DNA of 64,000 nucleotides. It comes from an uncultured Cohaesibacter sp. (GTDB lineage: Bacteria; Pseudomonadota; Alphaproteobacteria; Rhizobiales; Cohaesibacteraceae). The stretch covers positions 638,501-702,500 of the forward strand of contig NZ_OY782764.1 of assembly GCF_963678225.1 (NCBI RefSeq), written 5' to 3'. A program made the translations under genes and the position numbers. Positions 26,547-35,428 of this stretch are shown one piece after another. A model generated the notes under the pieces. That model did no database searches, had not been told where the DNA came from, and saw nothing but the letters and a program-made list of their open reading frames with translations. The stretch's first letter is position 1; each line of letters opens with the position of its first letter.

Positions 26547-27619
26547 AACGCCTGATGACCGTTCTCATAGCGGCAATAGCCCTATGCATCTCAACTGTCA
26601 TCGGTTTCGCTCAAGACCGGGGCGTTTCCAGTGCGGATTGGGCTCTTTACAAGGCCCGTTTTCTGGCACCAAACGGTCGCATCATAGACAATGCAAACGG
26701 CGATATCAGCCATAGCGAGGGGCAGGGATACGGCCTGCTGCTGGCCTATCTGGCGAATGAACCGGCAGACTTCGAGCGTATCTGGTCCTTCACCAAGTCA
26801 GAACTGATGGTGCGCAACGACGGGTTGGCCGCATGGCGATGGGATCCGGCAGCACACCCCCATGTCACCGACATCAACAATGCCACAGACGGCGATCTGC
26901 TGATCTCCTATGCTCTGGCTCTGGCTGGCTTCTCATGGCAGAACGAAGCCTATATGAATGCGGCAACCCGGATCGCAAAGACTCTTCTGGAGCGCACGGT
27001 GACAGAGCATGGCAAACTGAGCCTGCTTTTGCCGGGCGTTGACGGCTTTTCCTCCAAGGACCGCAAAGACGGGCCGGTTGTGAATCTTTCATATTGGGTC
27101 TTTGAAGCCCTGCCGGTGATGAATGCGCTTGCACCATCAAAGAAATGGGAGAGGGTCTATAGCAGTGGCCTGCAACTGCTGGAAGCGATACAATTCGGGC
27201 CTCGAAAACTACCCTCGGACTGGATCAGCCTTGGCGGAAAAGAACCGGTGCCAGCCGCAGGGTTCGACCCGCAATTCGGCTATAACAGCATCCGCATACC
27301 GCTCTACCTCATTCGCGCTGAAATCAAGGCGCCAGAGCTGCTCGAACGCATCAAAAAAGGCATGACGTTTCAAGACCATATCCCTGCACTCGTCAATGTC
27401 GAAACGGGTGTTCAGCTCGAGCAACTGGAAGACCCCGGATATCAAATCGTTAACCATATCATGGCATGTTCGGATAAGGACAACACCAATCCGGCCGTGT
27501 CGAGGGATTTCCACCCAGAGTTCTACTATCCTTCTACACTCCAGTTACTTGGCCTGGCCTATGTGAAAGAGAAGCGTTCAGAGTGTCTCGTAAGCCGATC
27601 ATCATCATCGCCTCACTAG
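26543..27619 (+). CDS. bcsZ: Endo-1,4-beta-glucanase of glycoside hydrolase family 8 (BcsZ/CelC)
   Basis: This is a 358-residue secreted cellulase of family GH8. Start 26543 (MKRLMTVLIAAIALCISTVIGFA, signal peptide) overlaps the bcsB stop as ATGA; an ATG 36 bases upstream lies inside bcsB. The general-acid Glu is in ISHSEGQGYG (about residue 54), the substrate Asp in NNATDGDLLIS, and the FDPQFGYNSIRIPLYL block is typical of the family. It trims nascent or mislocalised cellulose in the periplasm and is a standard part of bcs operons. The end overlaps the next gene by 37 bases. Confidence 0.95.
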   Translation: MKRLMTVLIAAIALCISTVIGFAQDRGVSSADWALYKARFLAPNGRIIDNANGDISHSEGQGYGLLLAYLANEPADFERIWSFTKSELMVRNDGLAAWRWDPAAHPHVTDINNATDGDLLISYALALAGFSWQNEAYMNAATRIAKTLLERTVTEHGKLSLLLPGVDGFSSKDRKDGPVVNLSYWVFEALPVMNALAPSKKWERVYSSGLQLLEAIQFGPRKLPSDWISLGGKEPVPAAGFDPQFGYNSIRIPLYLIRAEIKAPELLERIKKGMTFQDHIPALVNVETGVQLEQLEDPGYQIVNHIMACSDKDNTNPAVSRDFHPEFYYPSTLQLLGLAYVKEKRSECLVSRSSSSPH

Positions 27620-29745
27620 CAGCGATTGCAGCCCTTGCCACAGAGTTGGAGATTCCCAAGCTCTCGCCTGCTCTTGCTGCCTTCAAGCAGGATGCATCAA
27701 CCACCAAGGATGCCAACGCCCCCTTTGTGCTCTCAAATGCACAAATGCAGGCGCAGCCAGAGCTTTCGCCGCAGAGCGCCCCATCTGAGAGCGAACCATC
27801 AAAAAGCGACCAACCAGAGACTTCTGCCAATCCGGTAAAAACCCGTCTGAACGCAATCAGCAATGCCATTCCAGCCCAAGCCAGCCCCAAACCGGCCCTG
27901 ACGGTCACGCAAGCTGAAACCAGCTCACAAGAGGCAGGAGACAGAGCGCTCAGCCAACAGACCGAGGTGGATGAAAGCGCCCTACGCTATTTTGCCAGCA
28001 AGGGAGACACCAAGCGCCTGAAGGCAGAGATTGCACGCTTACAGTTGCTTTATCCCAACTGGGTACCACCAGAAAATCCCATGGCCATGGCGAGCGAACC
28101 TAGCGGTGAGTCAGATGCCTTCTGGTCGCTCTATGCTGAGGGAAAATTTGCTGAATTGCGCGCTGAGATCAAGGCGCGGCAGGAGCAGGAACCCGGCTGG
28201 CAGCCTCCCGAGGAGCTGATCGGTCTACTGGATCTGGCTGAGAAGCGCAACCGGATCGTCAACAGTTCCGAACTCAAACAATATGATCAGGTCATCAAGA
28301 TAGCGGCAGCCGAACCCAACCTGCTGACCTGCAGTGACGTCGACATCCTTTGGCGCGTCTCCGAGGCCTTTATCAAGACAGACCGCCAACAGCGCGGCCT
28401 TGATGCCTATAACTACATTCTTAACACTTGCAGCAATCAGCAGGAGCGCTTGGCCACCTTGCAAAAGGCTGCCGAGTTGCTGCCTTACGCCCCCATGCAA
28501 AGCCTCTTGGAATCCACCGATCCGGACGCATTCAACGCAGCGGACTATCAAACCCTGATCGACAATCTGGCAAGGCGCTTTGTGGCAGAAGCCAACGAAG
28601 ACCCCGACCTGCAAATTGACGATCGCTATGTCAACGCCATGCGTCAGATTGCTAATAGCGGCAAGGAAGCATCCGATATCGCGCTGATGGGTTGGTATCT
28701 CTGGCTGCATGACAGCAAGGACAAGGCCGAGCCCTATTTCCGTGCAGCGCGGGTGAAAGAAGACACGGCAGAAACATCTCAGGGTCTGGGTCTGGTTTTG
28801 CTATCGCAAGAAAAGCCCGAAGAAGCCGAAGAGGTCATGTATCCATGGCGCTCTGAGAGCCCGGACGCCATGCAGACCTATTTGGCGGCAGCCACCGAGC
28901 TGCTATCACAGGATCCGCCAAAGGCCCTTGAGCAAGACAAGCTGACCCGTATCGCAACCGTTACGGTTGAAGAGAAGAGCGCCAAGATAGCCCAGCAATT
29001 TGGTTGGTATGCACGCCATTTCAAGCAGAACAAGACAGCCCTGCGATGGTTTGAAACATCCCTTTCTTGGGATGAAGAGAGCGAGCCTGCGGCCTATGGT
29101 CTTGCGGTTACATTGGTTGACCTCAAGCAATGGAAGCGTCTGGCATCCGTCCGCGAGAGTTGGCAAGGAAAATCCGAACGCATCGCAGCGCTCAAACAGC
29201 CCACTGCTTCGGGCAGCGGCGCCGTTGCCGTCAATTGCCGCAACAACAAGCCCTCGGCAGCATCCTCAGCCAGAACAGCCATCAGTTATGGCTGGTGCTT
29301 CATGCGTATGGAGCGCGCACTGGAGGCAGCCAACAGCTTCGAGATCGCCTTAAACAAAGGCGCCTCCAGCGCACGCAGTGAAGCCGCCTATGGCAAATCG
29401 CTGGCCTATCTGCGCCTTGGCCTTGTCGATGACGCAGCATTCACCGCCACCCGTGCAACACTCGGGCAGAAGCGTGCGCACGAGTTGCAGGTTTCCATCC
29501 TGACACAGAGAGCCACATCAGCCTTCAAGCTGGGTCATTACAGGGAAGCGATCCTCTATCTGGACCAGCGAGCCCAGCTTGGCCCGGAACCGGTGGATCT
29601 GATGCTGATGCGCGGCCATGCCTATCTCAAGCTCAAGCATATGGCACAGGCGATCCATATATTCGACGCACTGGCCGCAACCGGCAATCGGGACGCCATC
29701 CGCAGCCTGAATGAAGCAAGGCAGCAGGCCTCGTCGCAAGGATAA
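27583..29745 (+). CDS. TPR-repeat protein of the cellulose operon (in the BcsC position)
   Basis: The 720-residue protein starts with GTG at 27583 inside bcsZ. An N-terminal hydrophobic stretch (PIIIIASLAAIAALATELEI) could be a signal or membrane anchor. It is followed by a low-complexity Ser/Gln/Pro linker (about 40-125) and then helical repeats of tetratricopeptide type to the end (for example YFRAARVKEDTAETSQGLGLVLL and AYLRLGLVDDAAFTATRAT). BcsC of enterobacteria has TPRs plus a C-terminal outer-membrane barrel; here the chain ends with TPRs and no barrel is seen. It may be the BcsK-type TPR protein of rhizobial operons, which is memory-based and tentative. Confidence 0.75.
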   Translation: MSRKPIIIIASLAAIAALATELEIPKLSPALAAFKQDASTTKDANAPFVLSNAQMQAQPELSPQSAPSESEPSKSDQPETSANPVKTRLNAISNAIPAQASPKPALTVTQAETSSQEAGDRALSQQTEVDESALRYFASKGDTKRLKAEIARLQLLYPNWVPPENPMAMASEPSGESDAFWSLYAEGKFAELRAEIKARQEQEPGWQPPEELIGLLDLAEKRNRIVNSSELKQYDQVIKIAAAEPNLLTCSDVDILWRVSEAFIKTDRQQRGLDAYNYILNTCSNQQERLATLQKAAELLPYAPMQSLLESTDPDAFNAADYQTLIDNLARRFVAEANEDPDLQIDDRYVNAMRQIANSGKEASDIALMGWYLWLHDSKDKAEPYFRAARVKEDTAETSQGLGLVLLSQEKPEEAEEVMYPWRSESPDAMQTYLAAATELLSQDPPKALEQDKLTRIATVTVEEKSAKIAQQFGWYARHFKQNKTALRWFETSLSWDEESEPAAYGLAVTLVDLKQWKRLASVRESWQGKSERIAALKQPTASGSGAVAVNCRNNKPSAASSARTAISYGWCFMRMERALEAANSFEIALNKGASSARSEAAYGKSLAYLRLGLVDDAAFTATRATLGQKRAHELQVSILTQRATSAFKLGHYREAILYLDQRAQLGPEPVDLMLMRGHAYLKLKHMAQAIHIFDALAATGNRDAIRSLNEARQQASSQG

Positions 29746-29794
29746 GCGCGCAGAATCCGCTCTCCGCATTATGGCATTATGAGACAAAGAAGAA

Positions 29795-29822
29795 AAAGGG
29801 ACCGCGCAAAGCCGGTCCCTTT
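29795..29822. terminator. Bidirectional terminator between cellulose and TRAP operons
   Basis: AAAGGGACCG (29795-29804) and CGGTCCCTTT (29813-29822) form a perfect 10-bp stem with an 8-base loop. On the minus strand it continues with TTTTTCTTCTTT, a good Rho-independent terminator for the TRAP operon, and it also lies 50 bases after the convergent cellulose operon. Confidence 0.85.
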
Positions 29823-29861
29823 CCTCTATGCGCTGCATTCGAGCGCCAGCGCCAACAAGAG

Positions 29862-30914
29862 CTATTTGGATGCAGTGGCAAAATCCGCATCAATGGAAGC
29901 TTCGCAGGCCTTGATTTCCTTTTCAAAGCGCTCAAGCCAAGCCTTTCCTTCGTCACCTGCCTGCTTGATGAAATAGTCCCGCACCGGTGCTGTGGCTTCT
30001 TGGAATGCTTTCTTTTCTTCCACATTTGGCGTGTAGATCGTCCCGCCAGCAGCCCGGAAGGTTTCATAGGCATCATATTCTTTCCATTTGGGATAGACGC
30101 GCAGGAACTGATTCTGCGCCGCGATGCCATCCAGCACGACCCGTTTCAGTGCATCGGGGAAACTGTTGAACCGATCATTGTTCATAATCCAGACCCCACC
30201 CATATAGGCATGCCCATCGAGGATGAGATAATTGAGGCTCTCCTCGAATTTCATCATCGTGATATCGACAATGCCATTCTTCGTGCCATCGACAACACCG
30301 GTTGAAAGAGCGGTATAGACTTCCGGCCAGGCAATCGGCGTCGGCGCTCCGCCCAGAGCCTTGACCAGCTCCTGCTGGATCGGCGCAGGAACCGTACGGA
30401 TCTTCAATCCCTTGATATCGTCTGGTGATTTGATCTGCTTGTCGGTGGTGGCAAAATTGCGCCATCCGCCGGAGTTGGACACCATCATCAGGCGCAGATT
30501 GCCGGTCTGCTCAAGCACGTTGGCGCGCACATCGGCGAGAAAATTCTGATTGTTATAGACGCATTCGGCCACCCGATCATCACGCAGCATATAGGGCAGA
30601 TCGAAGGCACCAACCGGCTCCCAATAATTGGCCAATTCCGGAATGGTCGTCTGGAAATAGTCGAATGTACCCGCCTGCACACCGGAAAGGCATTCCCGTG
30701 CCGTACTGCAAAGCTGACCGCTTGGATAGATATTGACCTTGATGGCTCCGTTGGAGTGGTTTTCGACGAAATTCTTGAACACCAGCAAAGATTGATGATT
30801 GTAGCTTTCAATGTTCGTCACATGCGGGACGGTCAGCTCGTAATCCGCTGCGTGAGCACCAGCAGACATCACCATCGCCGAAAGCAGTGACAGACCCAAA
30901 GTCTTCAATTTCAT
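29862..30914 (-). CDS. TRAP transporter solute-binding protein (DctP family)
   Basis: The 350-residue periplasmic protein starts at MKLKTLGLSLLSAMVMSAGAHA (signal peptide); AAGGAGG lies just upstream, so 30914 is preferred over an in-frame upstream ATG. The family block LKIRTVPAPIQQELVKALGGAPTPIAWPEVYTAL (about residues 158-191) carries the conserved Arg that binds the substrate carboxylate. The typical STGVVDGTKNGI follows. Four cysteines are present, two close together in QLCSTAREC. The substrate is probably an organic acid but cannot be named. It is the third gene of a Q-M-P operon. Confidence 0.9.
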   Translation of the reverse strand: MKLKTLGLSLLSAMVMSAGAHAADYELTVPHVTNIESYNHQSLLVFKNFVENHSNGAIKVNIYPSGQLCSTARECLSGVQAGTFDYFQTTIPELANYWEPVGAFDLPYMLRDDRVAECVYNNQNFLADVRANVLEQTGNLRLMMVSNSGGWRNFATTDKQIKSPDDIKGLKIRTVPAPIQQELVKALGGAPTPIAWPEVYTALSTGVVDGTKNGIVDITMMKFEESLNYLILDGHAYMGGVWIMNNDRFNSFPDALKRVVLDGIAAQNQFLRVYPKWKEYDAYETFRAAGGTIYTPNVEEKKAFQEATAPVRDYFIKQAGDEGKAWLERFEKEIKACEASIDADFATASK

Positions 30915-30989
30915 AAAATCCTCCTTGTGACAAATACACCAACCGGCCCATCTCAACGACAAGCTGATTGCCCCCTTAAAATCTTCCTT

Positions 30990-32279
30990 TCACATCATGC
31001 CCAACAATTTAGGAAGCCCTATGACAAGCGTTGGGAAAAATGAAATCACAAAAATAACCAAGGCCTCAATGGCCAGAAACGGAATGATAACACGGGATAT
31101 CTTTTGCAGCGGCACCCCGGAAACCGCCGAGGCGACAAACAGCACCAACCCCATTGGCGGTGTCGCCAAACCGATGGAAAGATTGACCACCATGACAACG
31201 CCGAAATGGACAGGATCAATCCCCACATGGGTCATGATCGGAGCCAGAATGGGCGCAAAGATCAGGATGGCTGGCCCTGCATCCAGAAACATCCCCACGA
31301 AAAACAGGAAGATATTCATGATGAAGAACAGGAGATAGGGATTATCGGTGACCGAATAGAAAAAGCGCGAGATCGTAACCGCGATCCCCGAGAGAGACAC
31401 CACAGACGCAAAGCCACTCGCCGCAGCGACGATAATGAGTATGGCGCCCGCATTCACCGCAATGCGCACAAACATCGGAAAGACATCCCTCAGTTTCAGA
31501 ATGCGCATGATGAAAACCGACAGGATGAAGGCATAAAAAACCGCCACGGCCGCCGCTTCCGTGGGCGTGAAAATGCCACCATAGATGCCACCCAGAATGA
31601 TCACTGGCGTCAAAAGAGGCAGTACCGCTGCCTTGAGCGCGGCCGACCGTTCGGCGGGCAAGGCCTTATCGAACTGCTGCACCTGCGGATATTTCTTGAT
31701 CTGCCAGCGATTGACCAGCATCAGCGCACCGCACAACATGAGCCCCGGCACGATGCCCGCCATGAACATCGCGGCCACAGAGGTATTCATCACAAAAGCA
31801 TAAATCAGCATGATGCCGCTTGGCGGAATGATGGTGCCCAGAACGGTCGCCGCCGCCGTGATGGCAGCTGCATAGGTCCGGTCATATTTGAACCGCTCCA
31901 TCTCCGGTATCATCATGTTGCCAATAGCAGAGGTCGCCGCCACCGACGAGCCGGTCAAAGCACCAAAGATGGTCGCAGACAGAATGACCACATGCCCCAA
32001 TCCACCGCGATAGTGCCGCACCATGGTCTGGGAAAAGGAGATAATGCGCGTGGTGATGCCGCCATTGACCATGAACTCGCCCGCCAGCATGAAGAAGGGC
32101 AAGGCAAGCAGCAGAAAATTGTCCATACCCGCATACAGACGCTGATACAGCATGTTGAGAAACAACAATTTATCAGCCTGAAACAGGGCAATGACAGGGG
32201 ACAGCCCCAGCGCAAACAGAACCGGCAGGCCGATCAGCAGCAACAGCAGAAAATATAGGGCAAAAATCGGCGAAACCAT
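30990..32279 (-). CDS. TRAP transporter large permease (DctM family)
   Basis: This is a 429-residue membrane protein with about 12 hydrophobic segments. Start 32279 (MVSPIFALYFLLLLLIGLP) is preferred over an ATG 33 bases upstream that lies in the previous gene. DctM landmarks are present: FMLAGEFMVNGGITTRII, FGALTGSSVAATSAIGNMM, IPPSGIMLIYAF and, near the C-terminus, GLATPPMGLVLFVASAVSGV. It forms the sodium-driven transport channel with the small DctQ subunit encoded just upstream. Confidence 0.94.
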   Translation of the reverse strand: MVSPIFALYFLLLLLIGLPVLFALGLSPVIALFQADKLLFLNMLYQRLYAGMDNFLLLALPFFMLAGEFMVNGGITTRIISFSQTMVRHYRGGLGHVVILSATIFGALTGSSVAATSAIGNMMIPEMERFKYDRTYAAAITAAATVLGTIIPPSGIMLIYAFVMNTSVAAMFMAGIVPGLMLCGALMLVNRWQIKKYPQVQQFDKALPAERSAALKAAVLPLLTPVIILGGIYGGIFTPTEAAAVAVFYAFILSVFIMRILKLRDVFPMFVRIAVNAGAILIIVAAASGFASVVSLSGIAVTISRFFYSVTDNPYLLFFIMNIFLFFVGMFLDAGPAILIFAPILAPIMTHVGIDPVHFGVVMVVNLSIGLATPPMGLVLFVASAVSGVPLQKISRVIIPFLAIEALVIFVISFFPTLVIGLPKLLGMM

Positions 32280-32308
32280 GTGTAAAATCCTTGCGCAGCT
32301 CTCTTCAA

Positions 32309-32833
32309 TCAAAGGGCGGGCGTCTGCTCACCGGGCGCATCAGCAATGAAAAGACGCAATTCCGCAACGATCTTCTGGAAGGCGCTCAAAAGCGTGATTG
32401 CCATGAGAATGGGAGGCGCAGCATAGATGAAACGCATGGAAATCGGCAGGCTGTCTGCCCTGCTGCCCCCACGCAGAAAAAAGTCATACCCGAACTTGAT
32501 CCACACACAGAATGTCAGGATTGCCAGAATATGGATGACGACCATCAGCAGATGCCGCTCTCGCCGCTGCTTGAGGGATTCGAGCAGAAAGGTCATCGCA
32601 ATATTCTTGTCCTGCAGGTAGATCAGCGGTAGGCAGAGATAGGCCATATAGATCATCAGAAAACGCGACAGCTCATCAGTCCAGCTGAGCGGCATGCCGA
32701 GCAAATAGCGAAACACCACCTGCAGCAGAACGATCACTGTCATCGCGACAAGCATCGCGCCACCGATCCAGCTTCCCAGCCGCGCCAGAGGTGCATTCAC
32801 CCTGTTCAGCCCCTTTTCCAATGACGCCAACAT
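32309..32833 (-). CDS. TRAP transporter small permease (DctQ family)
   Basis: The 174-residue membrane protein has four hydrophobic segments, at about 22-45, 60-78, 94-115 and 135-160. The DctQ pattern VVFRYLLGMPLSWTDELSRFLMIYMAYL is clear (residues about 40-67). It is the first gene of the TRAP operon and ends 29 bases before the DctM start. AAGGGAAGCG precedes the ATG. Together with DctM it forms the membrane part of the importer. Confidence 0.92.
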   Translation of the reverse strand: MLASLEKGLNRVNAPLARLGSWIGGAMLVAMTVIVLLQVVFRYLLGMPLSWTDELSRFLMIYMAYLCLPLIYLQDKNIAMTFLLESLKQRRERHLLMVVIHILAILTFCVWIKFGYDFFLRGGSRADSLPISMRFIYAAPPILMAITLLSAFQKIVAELRLFIADAPGEQTPAL

Positions 32834-32878
32834 GAGACACGCTTCCCTTGATGATTAAAGTGGTTGTGAAAGCGTCAA

Positions 32879-32904
32879 AGCAAGGCTCAATTCTCAGCCT
32901 TGCT
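32879..32904 (-). terminator. Hairpin between the 15-gene operon and the TRAP operon
   Basis: AGCAAGGCT (32879-32887) and AGCCTTGCT (32896-32904) form a perfect 9-bp stem with an 8-base loop. On the minus strand it is followed by TTGACGCTTTC, a weak T-run. It could end the transcript of the upstream operon (last stop at 33099) or attenuate transcription into dctQ, which starts 46 bases downstream. Confidence 0.5.
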
Positions 32905-33098
32905 CTGGCATTTCAATCTGTCCGATTTTGCATAAGGAGGAAAAAACGCAAAGATATGACAGCTGTGGATCACAGCGCCATGCCTCCCCTCAGCATGTCA
33001 TTTCGCAAAGGCCACCACCCCCATAGCGACCAAAAACATGGGCAGCGAGAAACACGAAAGGTCCGTCAGGTAACAAATGCCCGGTTCGATTTCAAAAG

Positions 33099-33461
33099 CT
33101 ACTCTTTATCAACCAGATCATGCAACTTGTCTTCTGCGGCCTTTTGTATCTTTTTCTTCTCGCTATTGTCAAAATCGCTCTTAACACTCTTCAAGGCCTG
33201 GAAGGCCATAAAGAGATTGCCAGCTTGCTCGGCCAGATCCAGAACATCCAGACCATGCTGGACCATATAGTCGACCAGCTGACCGGCATAATTCCACAAG
33301 AACAGCAAATCGGCGGGCATGACGCCATCAGCGCGCGCAACACCATAATCTGCGCTGTCGGCTCCCTCACCGAAATAATCATCATAGCTATCGGCTTCAT
33401 CGACAGCGTCTGCCATGGCTCTGGTGAGCTCCATTTGGAGCTGTTTAGCATCAATCATCAT
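33099..33461 (-). CDS. Small acidic protein of unknown function
   Basis: This is a 120-residue protein if started at 33461, where ATGATG overlaps the peptidase stop as ATGA and AGGAGA lies upstream. An upstream in-frame ATG would sit deep inside the peptidase gene. The sequence is helical and acidic (ADAVDEADSYDDYFGEGADSADYG near residues 16-40), with a lysine-rich end (SEKKKIQKAAEDKLHDLVDKE). No signal or membrane helix is seen. It is the last gene of the 15-gene operon and the family is not recognised; a chaperone- or inhibitor-like role for the preceding peptidase is only speculation. Confidence 0.7.
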   Translation of the reverse strand: MMIDAKQLQMELTRAMADAVDEADSYDDYFGEGADSADYGVARADGVMPADLLFLWNYAGQLVDYMVQHGLDVLDLAEQAGNLFMAFQALKSVKSDFDNSEKKKIQKAAEDKLHDLVDKE

Positions 33462-35428
33462 CGGCCACTCTCCTGTGCCCATCTTGTATCCATTCGCTTT
33501 ATGGTATCCTGTGCCCAAAATGCAAGCAAGCGCAACAGGAGGTAGCAAGCGGTCGAAATAATCGCAGTGGGCAAAACAGAAGCCCAATGCGCCTGAGAAA
33601 AAAGCTGGGGGAAGCGATCAAGGCTCGGCGTGGCATGAACCACTCCCTGCCGCACCCCTTGCATGACATCGGCCTGAGCCATATAAAGGACGCAGGAAAA
33701 CAGGAAAAAGAGGAAAGCTTCAATCAGGGAAACAGCCGCGACCACCTTCAGCTTGCGCATGAACAGCAACAGATACTGATGAAAGAGCAGCGTTAATCCG
33801 CCCATTACGATCAGTAGCAGCAAACCGCTTTCCAGTATTCTTGCATGAAACAGCCCGAAGCGTAGGAAGTAGTTGAGCGGAATAACGCAAAAGATCACCC
33901 CGCACACAACGAGCATGAAAAAGCCCACGGCCACCCCCGGCAATGAGAGGGAAAACAGGCCAAGCCGCCGTAGCACACGCCCCCGATGCCCCTTGTGCCC
34001 CGTATCCCCCTTCTTCCATGAGAGTGACACCTGCCCCGAAGCCAGATACCGGATACCCTTCACAGCTCCGCCAATGGCAAAAACAAGAAAAAGAATAGCT
34101 CCGGGCATGCCGATCAATTGTGCATTTAAGTTGGAGAAGATCCCCCGATACAGCATCATCACCGAACCGATCAGCCCCGGCCCGCACACTTCCACGGCGG
34201 TTACGGCAAGAAAGGTCAAAAACCAGGCCAAACCACCCCGCCGCAAAGGCTTGACGGGACGCTTGGGCAGCGTGACATAGAGGCAAGCAAAAGCCCCGAG
34301 CGCCACCACATCAAAGCCCAACACCGTCCAGCATAAATCCTTCGGAGCAACCAGCACATACAAGGTTCGGATGCTGAAAAAGAAGCCCCAGAAATAGATC
34401 AGCATATCCCGTGCGTGAAGGCTCAGCCCGCGTTGATGCAACGCCCGCTCGAAAGGCGAAATCCCGGTTCTAAGCGCAGAAAAGATGTCCGGTCTGGCAG
34501 GCAGGCCATCAAACCCGTAGGGCGCCTCAATCTCTGAGACAAAATGGAATCCGGCAGCATCGGCAAAATATTCACGCGCCTTAATATAGGAAACAATCAT
34601 GCCTCTAAAGGAAAGATAGACCCCGGCACTGAAGCTTAGAAAAATCACAATGGAAAGCGGAAGCGTAAGGGATGGTCCCATGGGGGTCATCGAGAGCACC
34701 GTTGACCCTATAAGCAGAAGAGGCCCAAACACCATGAGGAACATGAAGGTGAGCAACGCGACAATCACCACAAATGCCGAATTCGCCAGATTGTCCTTGC
34801 TGACCGCATGGGCGCATTCATGCACCATGAAAAAGACCAGACGCTCCTGCACGGCGTCAGAGCGCTTGCCCTTGAGGATGCGGGAGAGATGCCCCCTCGG
34901 CGCATAGAATAGCTGGTCGGCTCCGAAAAAATCGGTACCCGCCTCCCCGCCCTTGCCAAGAGGCATGCGAATATCGACAAAATACCCCACCCGACGCAGC
35001 AATCGCTCAGCCACGCCCCGCGCAGCAGGATAAAGCAACAGGCTTTCGCCGGAAGGCTTGTCAAAACGGCAGATATGAGCGGCAAACAGCAACAGGCAAA
35101 GGAAGAAAAGAAGATGCCATGCGGCAAGATCAAAAGCGGAATTGCCTCTTGCCTGATTGAAGGCATCCACCGCCTTGCCAAGCCATGGCAGCAGCAACAG
35201 TGGATTGGCCCCATTGATCAAAAAGCTGAACTGCGCATAGAGAGAGCCAGCCCCTCGGACCATATCGAGCGCCCACAGCATCGATAAGCAAAGCGCAAGA
35301 AAGGCAGCACCACCGAGCAGTAGAAAGGCAACCATGCTCCAGAGCCGCGCGCCGGAAAGAACAAAGGAACGGATGTTCGGATATAGCGGAGCGCGAATAG
35401 TCTGGCGCGATGGATTATAAGAGTTCAT
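33458..35428 (-). CDS. Membrane M48-type zinc metallopeptidase
   Basis: This is a 656-residue integral membrane protein. The zinc-binding motif HECAH (HExxH) lies near residues 202-206 on the cytosolic side of membrane helices, and the third-ligand motif REYFADAAG (ExxxD/ExxAD type) lies near residue 285. This is the arrangement of M48 (HtpX/Ste24-like) peptidases. Two N-terminal helices, two after the HECAH motif and about six to eight more in the C-terminal half are visible, making it much larger than HtpX (about 290 residues). The gene overlaps its upstream neighbour by 14 bases and its downstream one by four. It probably processes or degrades a membrane partner from the same operon; the substrate is unknown. 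Confidence 0.82.
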   Translation of the reverse strand: MNSYNPSRQTIRAPLYPNIRSFVLSGARLWSMVAFLLLGGAAFLALCLSMLWALDMVRGAGSLYAQFSFLINGANPLLLLPWLGKAVDAFNQARGNSAFDLAAWHLLFFLCLLLFAAHICRFDKPSGESLLLYPAARGVAERLLRRVGYFVDIRMPLGKGGEAGTDFFGADQLFYAPRGHLSRILKGKRSDAVQERLVFFMVHECAHAVSKDNLANSAFVVIVALLTFMFLMVFGPLLLIGSTVLSMTPMGPSLTLPLSIVIFLSFSAGVYLSFRGMIVSYIKAREYFADAAGFHFVSEIEAPYGFDGLPARPDIFSALRTGISPFERALHQRGLSLHARDMLIYFWGFFFSIRTLYVLVAPKDLCWTVLGFDVVALGAFACLYVTLPKRPVKPLRRGGLAWFLTFLAVTAVEVCGPGLIGSVMMLYRGIFSNLNAQLIGMPGAILFLVFAIGGAVKGIRYLASGQVSLSWKKGDTGHKGHRGRVLRRLGLFSLSLPGVAVGFFMLVVCGVIFCVIPLNYFLRFGLFHARILESGLLLLIVMGGLTLLFHQYLLLFMRKLKVVAAVSLIEAFLFFLFSCVLYMAQADVMQGVRQGVVHATPSLDRFPQLFSQAHWASVLPTAIISTACYLLLRLLAFWAQDTIKRMDTRWAQESGR

